From contig NZ_VFPA01000001.1 in the NCBI RefSeq assembly GCF_006716445.1, forward strand, positions 3,162,001-3,226,000: a stretch of DNA of 64,000 bases, read 5' to 3'. Origin of the DNA: Pseudonocardia kunmingensis. GTDB lineage: Bacteria > Actinomycetota > Actinomycetes > Mycobacteriales > Pseudonocardiaceae. The first letter of the stretch is position 1; each line of letters begins with the position of its first letter. The position numbers and the translations under genes were made by a program. Positions 26,160 to 34,345 of the stretch are shown piece after piece. The notes beneath the pieces were generated by a model. It ran no database searches. It saw nothing but the letters and a program-made list of their open reading frames with translations, and was not told the DNA's origin.

Positions 26160-27080
26160 TGAAACCTCCGGTGGGCGCGCCGTTCCCGGCTCGCGACCGC
26201 TGCCGCGCGTCCGGGCTCGGGGTCTTCGGCGCGATCCCCCCGGTCCCCGTCGCCCCTTTCGTGGGCGGGTGGTCGGGTTGGGGTAACTACCGGGTGACGT
26301 GGTCGGGTGGGCGGCCGTCCCCGACCTCCGGGCACGCCCGTTGACGACGAGACCGTGCCTGTCGGGTGCCCGCGCACCTTGCGGTGGTCCCGTCCCAACC
26401 CCTGACCTGTGATCATCCGGCCGGTCCGAGGCCACATCCGGCCCTTGATCAGCGGGGATGGGACATGCGCTGCAGCGCTGCAGGTCAGGCGCTGCAGCGC
26501 TGCAGGTCAGGTCCCGGGTTCGCTGATCATGGCCGTCGTAGAGGTCCCGGAACGGCACCACAGCAAGTTGCGTGGCACCTGGCGGGGGCGGTCTCGTCGT
26601 GGACGGGCGTGCCGGGAAGTCGGGGACGGCTGTCAGCGCGCCCACGTCACCCGGTAGTTGTGCCAACAGGTCCACCGGGGCACGGAGGTTGTGCAGGGGC
26701 CGGTCCAACTGCGGGGGACGCCCAGACCATGGGTGGGGCAGCTCGCCTCGAGCCGGGTACGGCGCGCCCACGGCAACCGGCCCCACCCGCGCGCATGGAG
26801 GTCGGGCAGGGGGGCGGGCTCACTGCGGGTATGGCGTGCCAACGGCAACCGCCCCACCCGCGCGCATGGAGGTCGGGCAGGGGGGCGGGCTCACTGCGGG
26901 TATGGCGTGCCAACGGCAACCGCCCCGCCCGCGCGCATGGAGGTCGGGCAGGGGACCGGACCCACTGCGGGAACGGCGCGCCAACGGCAACCCGCCACAG
27001 GCACGGAGGTCGGGCAGAGATCCGGGCCAACCTGCCGACGAGGCCCAGGCGCGGGTGCAGCCGGCTCGTCCCGAGCCGAC
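26160..27080. repeat. Large interrupted inverted repeat with 71-bp tandem units
   Basis: This gene-free stretch is a repeat structure. AACTACCGGGTGACGTGG at 26285-26302 recurs inverted at 26642-26659, and similarity continues for about 130 bp in both arms (26284-26415 against 26528-26659). The centre holds two perfect 22-bp direct copies built on GCGCTGCAGCGC (26467-26488, 26489-26510). To the right, a unit of about 71 bp repeats from 26758, 26830, 26901 and 26971, the last ones degenerate; GGCGCGCCGTTCCCG of that unit appears inverted near 26175 in the left arm. A 71-bp period cannot encode a repeat protein. Confidence 0.65.
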
Positions 27081-27138
27081 ACGGCGCGCCCACGCAACCC
27101 GCCCCGCGCGGGCGGCCCCGGGGAGGAGCGGTCGTGGC

Positions 27139-28833
27139 TCAGAGTCGCGCGAGCTCGTCGGTGAGGTCGTCCAGGCCGAGGCTGCCCAGCGACAGCGCCG
27201 CGGCGTGCCAGGATTTCAGGTCGAAGTCCGCGCCGCGGGCCGCGCGCGCCGCGTCCCGCCCGGCGAGCCACGCGCGTTCCCCGAGCTTGTAGCTGATCGC
27301 CTGGCCCGGCCAGCCCAAGTAGCGGACGATCTCGCTGTCGAGGAACACCCCCGGCCGCCCGGAGTGCGCTCCGAAGAACGCGCGCGCGATCTCGGGCGTC
27401 CACCGCTCCCCGGCGTGCAGCGGCGAGTCCGCGGGCACCTGCAGCTCCAGGTGCATGCCGATGTCGATGACCACGCGGACCGCGCGCATCTGCTGCGCGT
27501 CGAGGTAGCCCATCCGGGCGCCGGGCAGCGTCAGGTAGCCCAGCTCGTCCATCAGGCGCTCGGCGTACAACGCCCAGCCCTCGATGTTGCCCGAGACCGC
27601 GCCGAGCGAGGTCTGGTAGGTCGAGAGCCGGTCGGCGAGGTGGGTCCACTGGGCCAGCTGCAGGTGGTGGCCCGGCACGCCCTCGTGGTACCAGGTGCTG
27701 ATCAGGTTCCACAGGGGGAAGCGGGTGGCGCCCATCGGCGGCAGCCAGGTGCGGCCGGGGCGGGCGAAGTCCAGCGACGGGCGCGTGTAGTACGGCGCGG
27801 CCGCGCTGCCCGGCGGCGCGATCATGGCCTCGACGGCCCGCACCGGCGGCGCGATGTCGAAGTGCGTGCCGTCCAGCTCGACCATCGCCGTGTCCATCAT
27901 CTGCTGCAGCCAGGCGCGCACCTCCTCGACGCCCTCGACGGCGTCGCCGTTCCCGTCGAGGTGACGCATGGCGGTGACAGGGTCGGCGCCGGGCAGCACG
28001 GTGTCGGCCTCGCGGCGCATCTCGGCGTCGAGGCGGCGGTACTCCTCCCAGCCCCACGCGTACGCCTCGGCCAGGTCGAGGTCGGCGCCGGTGCTCATCC
28101 GCGCACCGATGCGGTACCGCTGCTCCCCGACCGCGTCCGGGGTGCCCTCGGCCGCGGGGAGGTAGGTGCCGGCGAGGTGCTCGCGCAGGGCGGTGACGGA
28201 CTCGGCGGCCGCGGTGGCGGCCGCGGCGAGATCGGACCGGACGCCCGCGCCGGTGCCGTCCGGCGCCTTCGCCGCGAACGCGTGGAACCACGAGCCGCCC
28301 TCGCCGGTGAGCCACTCGTCGAGCTGCCCCACCACCGTCGCGACCTGCCGCGGTGCCGCGAACAGGCCGCGCGCCGCCCCTTCGGTGAGCGTGGCGGTCC
28401 ACCCGCGGTAGGCGTCGGGAACCCGGGCCATCCGGCGGGCGACGACGGCCCAGTCGTCGGGCGTGGCCGTCGGCATCAGCTCGAACAGCCGGCGCACCTG
28501 GTCGTGCGGGCCGAAGATGTTGCGGACCGTGCGCAGGTTCTCGCCCGACTCGCTCACCGCGAGCTCGGCCTCGAGCCGTTCGCGCAGCAGGCGGGCGCAG
28601 CGCCGGTCGTCCTCGTCGGCCACGGCGGCGCCGGGGAGGGCGGCCAGGGTCCGGCGGGCCAGCGCGTCCAGCGCCTGCTGCCCGTCGGGGGAGAGGTCGG
28701 GCACCCGGTCGTCGCCGGGGTGGGTGCCCAGCCCCGTGGCCACGCGCGTGTCGAGGTCGGCGAGGCGGCGGACGTGGTCGTCGGCGAGGGCCCGCACGCC
28801 GGTGGGCGTGTTCGGGTCGATCGATGTCGTCAC
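27139..28833 (-). CDS. DUF885 family putative metallopeptidase-like protein
   Basis: The 564-residue protein reads from GTG 28833. It is mostly helical and belongs to DUF885. The diagnostic stretch is STWYHEGVPGHHLQLAQ at about residues 378-394, a variant zinc-peptidase-like HEG-x3-HH motif, followed by EGWALYAERLMDELGY. The final region LDSEIVRYLGWPGQAISYKLGE is also typical. No signal peptide is seen, so it is probably cytoplasmic. Some members hydrolyse peptides, but the substrate here is unknown. It is divergent from gtrA over 57 bp. Confidence 0.82.
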   Translation of the reverse strand: MTTSIDPNTPTGVRALADDHVRRLADLDTRVATGLGTHPGDDRVPDLSPDGQQALDALARRTLAALPGAAVADEDDRRCARLLRERLEAELAVSESGENLRTVRNIFGPHDQVRRLFELMPTATPDDWAVVARRMARVPDAYRGWTATLTEGAARGLFAAPRQVATVVGQLDEWLTGEGGSWFHAFAAKAPDGTGAGVRSDLAAAATAAAESVTALREHLAGTYLPAAEGTPDAVGEQRYRIGARMSTGADLDLAEAYAWGWEEYRRLDAEMRREADTVLPGADPVTAMRHLDGNGDAVEGVEEVRAWLQQMMDTAMVELDGTHFDIAPPVRAVEAMIAPPGSAAAPYYTRPSLDFARPGRTWLPPMGATRFPLWNLISTWYHEGVPGHHLQLAQWTHLADRLSTYQTSLGAVSGNIEGWALYAERLMDELGYLTLPGARMGYLDAQQMRAVRVVIDIGMHLELQVPADSPLHAGERWTPEIARAFFGAHSGRPGVFLDSEIVRYLGWPGQAISYKLGERAWLAGRDAARAARGADFDLKSWHAAALSLGSLGLDDLTDELARL

Positions 28834-28890
28834 GGCCCGATCATGCCGGGCTGCGCTGCGGTCCTGCCGGGTCCGGATACCCTGGAGCGC

Positions 28891-29301
28891 GTGACCGCGA
28901 CCCGCCCCACCCCGGTGCCGCTCGGCCTGGTCGCGCAGCTGAGCCGGTTCGTGGCGATCGGCGCGTTCTCCGCGCTCGTCGACCTGAGCGTCTACCTGTC
29001 GCTGTTCACCTTCGGGATGTGGGTGCACGGGGCCAAGGCCATCGGCTTCATCGTGGGCACCACCACCGCCTACCTGCTCAACCGGCGGTTCACGTTCTCG
29101 TCCGACGGTGGCACGGCCCGCTTCGCCGGCTTCCTGCTCCTCTACGGCACGACCTTCGCGATCAACGTCGGCATGAACGGCCTCATGCTCACGGTGCTGC
29201 CGGAGCTGCCGTTGCGCATGACGGTCGCCTTCGTGATCGCCCAGGGCACGGCCACCGTCATCAACTTCGTGATGCTCCGGACGGTCGTCTTCCGCCGCTG
29301 A
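28891..29301 (+). CDS. GtrA-like membrane protein
   Basis: This 136-residue protein has four hydrophobic spans, the GtrA fold: RFVAIGAFSALVDLSVYL, then TTTAYLLNRRFTFSS, the conserved Asn-Arg-x-Phe-Thr-Phe loop, and a final VINFVMLRTVVFRR. In mycobacteria the equivalent Rv3789 sits beside dprE1 and is thought to act in arabinan donor handling or recruit AftA. Here it converges on glfT1 with a 12-bp gap, in the midst of galactan genes. A role in decaprenyl-phospho-sugar handling is the best guess. Confidence 0.82.
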   Translation: MTATRPTPVPLGLVAQLSRFVAIGAFSALVDLSVYLSLFTFGMWVHGAKAIGFIVGTTTAYLLNRRFTFSSDGGTARFAGFLLLYGTTFAINVGMNGLMLTVLPELPLRMTVAFVIAQGTATVINFVMLRTVVFRR

Positions 29302-29313
29302 CGCGGCCTGCGC

Positions 29314-30240
29314 CTACGGGCGTCCGAAGCGTTCGGCGCGGCCCTGGCGCACCAGGCGCAGCCACTGCGCGAACTCGCGCGGGCTGCGTTTCGTCACCAG
29401 GAAGTACCAGGCGAACCGCGGCACCTCCAGCAGGCCCACCTTGCGCATCCCTGGCTGGGAGACGAGGAAGCCGCGGTTGCGGTAGGTGTAGTAGCGCTTG
29501 ACCGGGTCGTCGGGGTCGCGGGCGTGCAGCCGGCCGCCGAGCATCGGCTTGTCGTCGTCCGAGCCCGTCGGGTGCAGGTAGGCCGCGTGCAGCGAGGTGC
29601 CGAACGGCAGCCCGGAGCGCACGAGCCGCCGGTGCACCTCCACCTCGTCGCCCCGGACGAACAGCCGCAGGTCCGGCACGCCGACCACGTCGAGCGTGGA
29701 CGCGCGGAACAGGGCGCCGTTCATCAGCGCCGCGATCCCGGGCAGCAGCTCCTCGTCGGCCCCGTGCTGGACGTCGGCGGCGAGTTCGGCGCGCGAGCGG
29801 TGCCAGGTGAGCCCCCGCCGGACGGGGAACGCGAGCCGGTCCGGGTGGTCCTTGTCGGCGACGGTGGGGGAGACGGCGGCGAGCCCGCGCCGCTCGGCGA
29901 GGTCGAGGAGCGTGGAGAGCGTGGACTCGTCGGCGGGATAGCCGTCGTCGTCGCCGATCCAGATCCACTCCGCACCCATGGCGAGCGCGTGCAGCATGCC
30001 GAGCGCGAACCCGCCGGCGCCGCCGAGGTTGGTCCACGACGGGATCCACGTGGACGGCAGCCCGCAGCCCTCGACCACGGCCTGCGCCGGCTGGTCCGGG
30101 CCGTTGTCGACGACGATCAGGTGGGCGATCGGGTGGCTCTGCTTCGTCAGCGCGGCCAGCGACTCGGTGAGCAGCTCGGTGCGGTGCCGGGTGACGACCA
30201 CCGCGACGACCGATCCGGGCGGGAGTGGAGCTGCGTTCAC
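29314..30240 (-). CDS. glfT1: Galactofuranosyltransferase GlfT1
   Basis: GlfT1 adds the first galactofuranoses to the rhamnosyl-GlcNAc linker lipid, priming the galactan that GlfT2 extends. The 308-residue GT2 protein has TRHRTELLTESLAAL, VVDNGPD (44-50), NLGGAGGFALGM and the metal site DDD at 97-99 (WIGDDDGYPAD), then RGDEVEVHRRL and YYTYRNRGFLV. Those match mycobacterial Rv3782. Its GTG overlaps the wzt stop (GTGA), giving wzm-wzt-glfT1 order as in M. tuberculosis. Confidence 0.92.
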   Translation of the reverse strand: MNAAPLPPGSVVAVVVTRHRTELLTESLAALTKQSHPIAHLIVVDNGPDQPAQAVVEGCGLPSTWIPSWTNLGGAGGFALGMLHALAMGAEWIWIGDDDGYPADESTLSTLLDLAERRGLAAVSPTVADKDHPDRLAFPVRRGLTWHRSRAELAADVQHGADEELLPGIAALMNGALFRASTLDVVGVPDLRLFVRGDEVEVHRRLVRSGLPFGTSLHAAYLHPTGSDDDKPMLGGRLHARDPDDPVKRYYTYRNRGFLVSQPGMRKVGLLEVPRFAWYFLVTKRSPREFAQWLRLVRQGRAERFGRP

Positions 30241-31001
30241 CGGGCGTCGATCTCGGCCAGCACGTCACGTCCCTTGTAGTGGTGCAGCACGTCGCGCAGC
30301 GGGCCGTGCTCGCGGATGGTGCCCTGGTCCATCCAGATCGCGGTGTCGCACAGGTCGGCGAGGAACTCGTCGGAGTGCGAGGCGAAGACCAGGATGCCGG
30401 AACGCTCCACCAGCTCGTTGAGCCGGTCGCGCGCCTTGGCGAGGAACTCGGCGTCGACGGCGCCGATGCCCTCGTCGAGCAGCAGGATCTCCGGGTCGAT
30501 GCTGGTGACGACGCCGAGCGCGAGGCGCACCCGCATGCCCGTGGAGTAGGTGCGCAGCGGCATCGACAGGTAGTCACCGAGCTCGGTGAACGCCGCGATG
30601 TCGTCGACGCGCGACTCCATCTGCTTGCGCGTCATCCCGAGGAACAGCCCGCGGATCAGGATGTTCTCCAGACCCGAGATCTCCGGGTCCATGCCGACCG
30701 CGAGGTCGAACACCGGCGCGACCTTGCCGACGACGCTGGCCCGGCCCCTGGTGGGCTCGTAGATGCCCGACATCAGCCGCAGCAGGGTGGACTTCCCGGC
30801 TCCGTTGTGCCCGACCAGCGCGACGCGGTCGCCGCGGCGCAGGGACACCGTGATGTCGCGGAGCGCCTCGATGATCGGGACCTTGGAGTCGGTGCCGATC
30901 CGCCCGCCCGCGCGGCCGAGCACGGCCTTCTTCAGCGAGCGGGTCTTGGCGTCGAAGATCGGGAAATCGACCGCGGCGCCCTCGATGTCGATGCTGACCA
31001 T
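30237..31001 (-). CDS. wzt: Galactan ABC exporter ATP-binding protein
   Basis: The 254-residue ATPase powers export of lipid-linked galactan across the plasma membrane, where arabinose is added. Walker A is GHNGAGKST at residues 64-72, the signature is YSTGMRVRLALG and Walker B is ILLLDEGIGAVD. The N-terminal VDFPIFDAKTRSLKK extension is characteristic of Wzt/TagH-type polysaccharide exporters. No extra C-terminal carbohydrate-binding domain is present, matching mycobacterial Rv3781. It lies 7 bp after wzm and overlaps glfT1. Confidence 0.93.
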   Translation of the reverse strand: MVSIDIEGAAVDFPIFDAKTRSLKKAVLGRAGGRIGTDSKVPIIEALRDITVSLRRGDRVALVGHNGAGKSTLLRLMSGIYEPTRGRASVVGKVAPVFDLAVGMDPEISGLENILIRGLFLGMTRKQMESRVDDIAAFTELGDYLSMPLRTYSTGMRVRLALGVVTSIDPEILLLDEGIGAVDAEFLAKARDRLNELVERSGILVFASHSDEFLADLCDTAIWMDQGTIREHGPLRDVLHHYKGRDVLAEIDAR

Positions 31002-31008
31002 GCGTTCC

Positions 31009-31896
31009 TCAGACCCAGTACGCGACGCGGGAGCGGTAGTTGCGGAGGAAGACCAGTGCGGCGATGCACCCGGTGACGGTGATGGCGCCGACGATGTACC
31101 AGTGCCGCCAGGCGATGGGCTGGCCCAGCAGCGGCTGGCGCAGGATCTCGACGAAGTGCATGACCGGGTTGAGCTCGGCGAGCCGGGCCCGTTCGGCGAC
31201 GGCGGGGTTCGCCAGGAGCGTGTCGTACTTCCACACGATCGGCGTCATGAAGAACAGCAGCTGCGTGAGGCTCGCGATGATCGGGGGGATGTCCCGGAAC
31301 CGCGTGGCGACGATGCCGGCGAGCACGGAGATCCATGCCCCGTTGAGCACCAGCACCGCGAAGGCCGGGATCGCGAGCAGCAGCGACCAGCCCAGCGGAT
31401 GCGGGAAGACGATCATCAGCACGGCCCAGATGACCAGGTTGTGCAGGAAGAACAGCGTCTGCCGCCAGATGAGCCGGTAGACGTGCAGGCTCAGCGGCGC
31501 GGGCAGGAACTTGATCAGGCCTTCGTTGGCGATGAAGACCTCGCTGCCCTCGCGGATGCAGCCGTCGACGAAGTACCAGATCAGCAGCCCGGTGGCGACG
31601 TAGGGCAGGAACGTGGCGATGTCCTCGCCGAACAGGGCGCCGTAGAGGATTCCCATCGCGGTGGCGACCACCGCCATGCTGATGCTGATCCACAACGGTC
31701 CGAGCACCGAGCGGCGGTACCGCTGCTTGATGTCCTGCCACCCCAGGTAGCCCCACAGCGGTCGCTGTCGCCAGCCCTGCCCGAGGTCGCCGAACGCGCG
31801 TCGCCAGCTCCGGGAGCCGGGGACATCGACCACGACGGGGCGGGCCGAGGTGGAGCCCTCGGCCCGGTCGTCGCCAGTGGTCATCGTCTGGGCCAC
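31009..31896 (-). CDS. wzm: Galactan ABC exporter permease
   Basis: This 295-residue ABC-2 type permease has six hydrophobic segments after a cytoplasmic N-terminus. It includes DIKQRYRRSVLGPLWI, the coupling-helix region of O-antigen/teichoic-acid exporters. RFRDIPPIIASLTQLLFFMTPIVW and NPVMHFVEILRQPLLG also match Wzm/Rv3783. The start is GTG 31896, with ATG 31884 an in-frame alternative. First gene of the wzm-wzt-glfT1 operon, it is preceded at about 100 bp by the co-directional bpa gene. Confidence 0.92.
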   Translation of the reverse strand: MAQTMTTGDDRAEGSTSARPVVVDVPGSRSWRRAFGDLGQGWRQRPLWGYLGWQDIKQRYRRSVLGPLWISISMAVVATAMGILYGALFGEDIATFLPYVATGLLIWYFVDGCIREGSEVFIANEGLIKFLPAPLSLHVYRLIWRQTLFFLHNLVIWAVLMIVFPHPLGWSLLLAIPAFAVLVLNGAWISVLAGIVATRFRDIPPIIASLTQLLFFMTPIVWKYDTLLANPAVAERARLAELNPVMHFVEILRQPLLGQPIAWRHWYIVGAITVTGCIAALVFLRNYRSRVAYWV

Positions 31897-31996
31897 CCGG
31901 CGAGGGTACCGGCGGCGGCCGGCGGGGTGCCGGGCGGTGCGGTCGCGACCGTCCGCGACCGCCGCCCCGCGCCGCCGAGCGGTGTCGTCGACGGGA

Positions 31997-32554
31997 TCAG
32001 AGGTACTGGCCGGTGCCGCGACCGAGGGCGCCGCCCTCCTGGCCCTGCTGCGGCGCCGCGCCGGGAGGCAGGCCGCGCCGCATCTGCTCCAGCTGCTGGC
32101 GCGCGGCCATCTGCTGGGCGAACAGGGCGGTCTGGATGCCGTGGAACAGGCCCTCCAGCCAGCCCACGAGCTGCGCCTGCGCGATGCGCAGCTCGGCGTC
32201 GGACGGCGTGGAGTCGTCGGTGAAGGGGAGGCTGAGGCGGTGCAGCTCGTCGCGCAGCTCGGGCGCGAGGCCGTCCTCGAGCTCCTTTATCGAGTTCTCG
32301 TGGATCTCGCGGAGCCGGTTGCGCGACGCTTCGTCCAGCGGCGCGGCACGCACCTCCTCGAGCAGCTGCTTGATCATGGTGCCGATCCGCATGACCTTGC
32401 CCGGTTGCTCGACCATCGCGCTCACACCCTGCTCCTCGGCGTCCTCACCGCCCTGCGGCACCCGGGCCATGCCGACCGGCCGCCCGTCGGGACCGATGAC
32501 CACGACCTGCTGCTCGCCGTTGTCGCCGCTGTTGTGCTCGGTTGGCTGGCTCAC
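31997..32554 (-). CDS. bpa: Bacterial proteasome activator (Bpa/PafE)
   Basis: The 185-residue protein is the ATP-independent ring activator of the actinobacterial 20S proteasome. The helical core spans about residues 45-155: MVEQPGKVMRIGTMIKQLLEEVR, LREIHENSIKELEDGL, LRIAQAQLVGWLEGLFHGIQTALFA. A disordered Gln/Gly-rich tail ends in GQYL, the penultimate-Tyr motif that docks on and opens the proteasome gate. The N-terminal 40 residues are acidic and disordered. In M. tuberculosis its ortholog Rv3780 also neighbours the galactan exporter genes, so the synteny is old. Start GTG 32554. Confidence 0.92.
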   Translation of the reverse strand: MSQPTEHNSGDNGEQQVVVIGPDGRPVGMARVPQGGEDAEEQGVSAMVEQPGKVMRIGTMIKQLLEEVRAAPLDEASRNRLREIHENSIKELEDGLAPELRDELHRLSLPFTDDSTPSDAELRIAQAQLVGWLEGLFHGIQTALFAQQMAARQQLEQMRRGLPPGAAPQQGQEGGALGRGTGQYL

Positions 32555-32575
32555 CGGGCCACGGTACCGATGTCG

Positions 32576-33562
32576 TCAGGCGAGGGTCAGAAGGATCTTC
32601 CCGACGACCCCGCCCGCCTCCAGCTGGGCGTGGCCCTTCGCGGCGTCCGGCATCGGGACGGTGGCGTGCACGATCGGCCGCACCCGGCCGTCGGCGAGCA
32701 TCGGCCACACCTGCTCGCGCACGCCCGCGACCACCGCGCCCTTGCCGTTCGGCCCGTCCACCGGCCGCCCGCGCAGCCCCATCGCCGTGACGCTGGCGCG
32801 CTTGCGCAGCAGCTTGCCGATGTCCAGTTCGGCCTTGGTCCCGCCCTGCATGCCGATGATCAGCAGCCGGCCGTCGGGGGCGAGGCAGTCGATGTTGGCG
32901 GCGAGACCCTTCGCGCCCATGTTGTCGAGGATCACGTCGGCGCCCCGCCCGTCGGTGGCCTCCTTGAGCGCGGCGGGCACGTCGCCGTGGTAGTCGATCA
33001 CGATGTCGGCGCCCAGCTCGCGGCAGCGCTCGAGGCGGTCGGGCGCGCCCGCCGTGGCCGCCACCCGCGCGCCGAGGGCCTTGGCCACCTGGATCGCGTG
33101 CGTCCCGATGCCGCTGCTCCCGCCCTGCACGAGGAAGGTCTCGCCGGCCGCCAGCCGGCCGGCGGCCACGATGTTCGACCACACCGTGCAGGCGATCTCG
33201 GGTAGGCCGCCCGCGGTCACGAGGTCGACGCCGGAGGGCAGGGGGAGCAGCTGCGCGGCCGGCACCGCGACCTTCTCCGCGTAGCCGCCGCCGGCGAGCA
33301 GGGCGCACACCTCGTCGCCGACGTTCCAGCCGGTGACCCCCTCGCCGAGCTCCGCGACCCGGCCGGAGCACTCCAACCCGATGATCTCCGACGCGCCGGG
33401 CGGCGGCGGGTAGTTGCCCTGGCGCTGCAGCAGGTCCGCCCGGTTCACCGCGCTCGCCGCGACGTCGAGCACGACCTCGCCGGGCCCCGCGACCGGATCG
33501 GGGACCTCGGTCCACTCGAGGGCCTCCGGTCCGCCCGGCTTCTGCACCGTGATCGCACGCAT
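32576..33562 (-). CDS. NAD(P)H quinone oxidoreductase, zinc-independent MDR family
   Basis: The 328-residue medium-chain dehydrogenase/reductase has a GroES-like N-terminal domain: NRADLLQRQGNYPPPPGASEIIGLECSGRV. A Rossmann domain follows with the NADPH motif VQGGSSGIGTHAIQVAKALGARV at about 142-164. The zinc-binding Cys cluster of alcohol dehydrogenases is absent, and the pattern matches PIG3/QOR-type quinone reductases such as Rv3777, which is also near bpa in M. tuberculosis. ATG 33562 is chosen. It ends 21 bp from bpa's start, same strand. Confidence 0.87.
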   Translation of the reverse strand: MRAITVQKPGGPEALEWTEVPDPVAGPGEVVLDVAASAVNRADLLQRQGNYPPPPGASEIIGLECSGRVAELGEGVTGWNVGDEVCALLAGGGYAEKVAVPAAQLLPLPSGVDLVTAGGLPEIACTVWSNIVAAGRLAAGETFLVQGGSSGIGTHAIQVAKALGARVAATAGAPDRLERCRELGADIVIDYHGDVPAALKEATDGRGADVILDNMGAKGLAANIDCLAPDGRLLIIGMQGGTKAELDIGKLLRKRASVTAMGLRGRPVDGPNGKGAVVAGVREQVWPMLADGRVRPIVHATVPMPDAAKGHAQLEAGGVVGKILLTLA

Positions 33563-33616
33563 GGCCGTGACGCTATTCGGTCGAGGCGGATCCCGCCGCT
33601 CCGGCAGGGTGGCGTC

Positions 33617-34264
33617 ATGACGCACCCGGAGCCATGGCCCCTGCGCCACCTCGTGCTGCGCACCCCGCGCCTGGAGCTGCGCCCCGACGACGACGCGGGG
33701 CTGCTCGAGCTCGCGGAGGAGGCCCACCACGGCGTGCACCCGCCGGAGGAGATGCCCTTCTCCGTGCCGTGGACCGACGCGGACCCGCGCGACCTCGGCC
33801 GCGGCGCGCTGCAGTTCTTCTGGCGCCAGCGCGCCCAGCTCGCCCCGGAGGACTGGCCGCTCAACTTCCTCGTCCGGCTCGACGGTCGGGTGGTGGGCAC
33901 GCAGGGCCTGACCGCCCGGAACTTCCCGATCCTGCGCGAGGTGGAGACGGGTTCCTGGATCGGCCTGCGCCACCAGGGCCGCGGCATCGGCACGGAGATG
34001 CGTGCCGCCGTCCTCGCCTTCGCGTTCGACCACCTCGGTGCGCTGCGCGCCCGCTCGGGGGCGTTCACCGACAACACCGCCTCGCGCCGGGTCTCGGAGA
34101 AGCTGGGCTACCGCCCCGACGGGTCCCTGTGGGTGGCGCGCCGCGAGCAGCGCGCGGAGCAGGTGCGGCTGCTGCTCACGCCCGAGGCGTTCGTCCGCCC
34201 GCCCTGGACGCTGCAGGTCGAGGGCCTGGACGCCTGCCGCCGCATGCTCGGCCTCGACGGCTGA
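33617..34264 (+). CDS. GNAT family N-acetyltransferase
   Basis: The 215-residue protein carries a RimJ/RimL-like GNAT domain: LRTPRLELRPDDDAGLLELAEE at the N-terminus, then GSWIGLRHQGRGIGTEMRAAVLAFAF with the acetyl-CoA Arg/Gln-x-x-Gly-x-Gly loop. It ends in the usual NTASRRVSEKLGYRPDG. It may acetylate a ribosomal protein N-terminus, an amino-glycoside-type molecule or another amine. Divergent from the quinone reductase (54 bp). The substrate is unknown. Confidence 0.85.
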   Translation: MTHPEPWPLRHLVLRTPRLELRPDDDAGLLELAEEAHHGVHPPEEMPFSVPWTDADPRDLGRGALQFFWRQRAQLAPEDWPLNFLVRLDGRVVGTQGLTARNFPILREVETGSWIGLRHQGRGIGTEMRAAVLAFAFDHLGALRARSGAFTDNTASRRVSEKLGYRPDGSLWVARREQRAEQVRLLLTPEAFVRPPWTLQVEGLDACRRMLGLDG

Positions 34265-34270
34265 CCCGGA

Positions 34271-34344
34271 CGCTCGCACACACCTCCGGCACCCGGCACG
34301 CACGTCCGGGCGTGGGTGCGGGGTCGCCACGGTGTGTGCGAGCG
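34271..34344. terminator. Bidirectional hairpin between convergent genes
   Basis: CGCTCGCACACACC at 34271-34284 pairs exactly with 34331-34344. The 46-base interior forms a second, smaller stem around a GCACGCACG/CGTGGGTGC core. It fills the 80-bp gap between the GNAT and metallopeptidase genes, which converge, so it likely terminates both. Confidence 0.6.
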
Positions 34345-34345
34345 G

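Noticed and set aside
26461..26510. CRISPR-like direct repeats (two 22-bp GCTGCAGC units)
   Set aside because: The copies abut with no spacer and there are only two; no cas genes are present.
26366..27292. Possible repeat protein across the 71-bp tandem units
   Set aside because: The repeat period is not a multiple of three, so any frame shifts between units, and there is no convincing start or codon bias.
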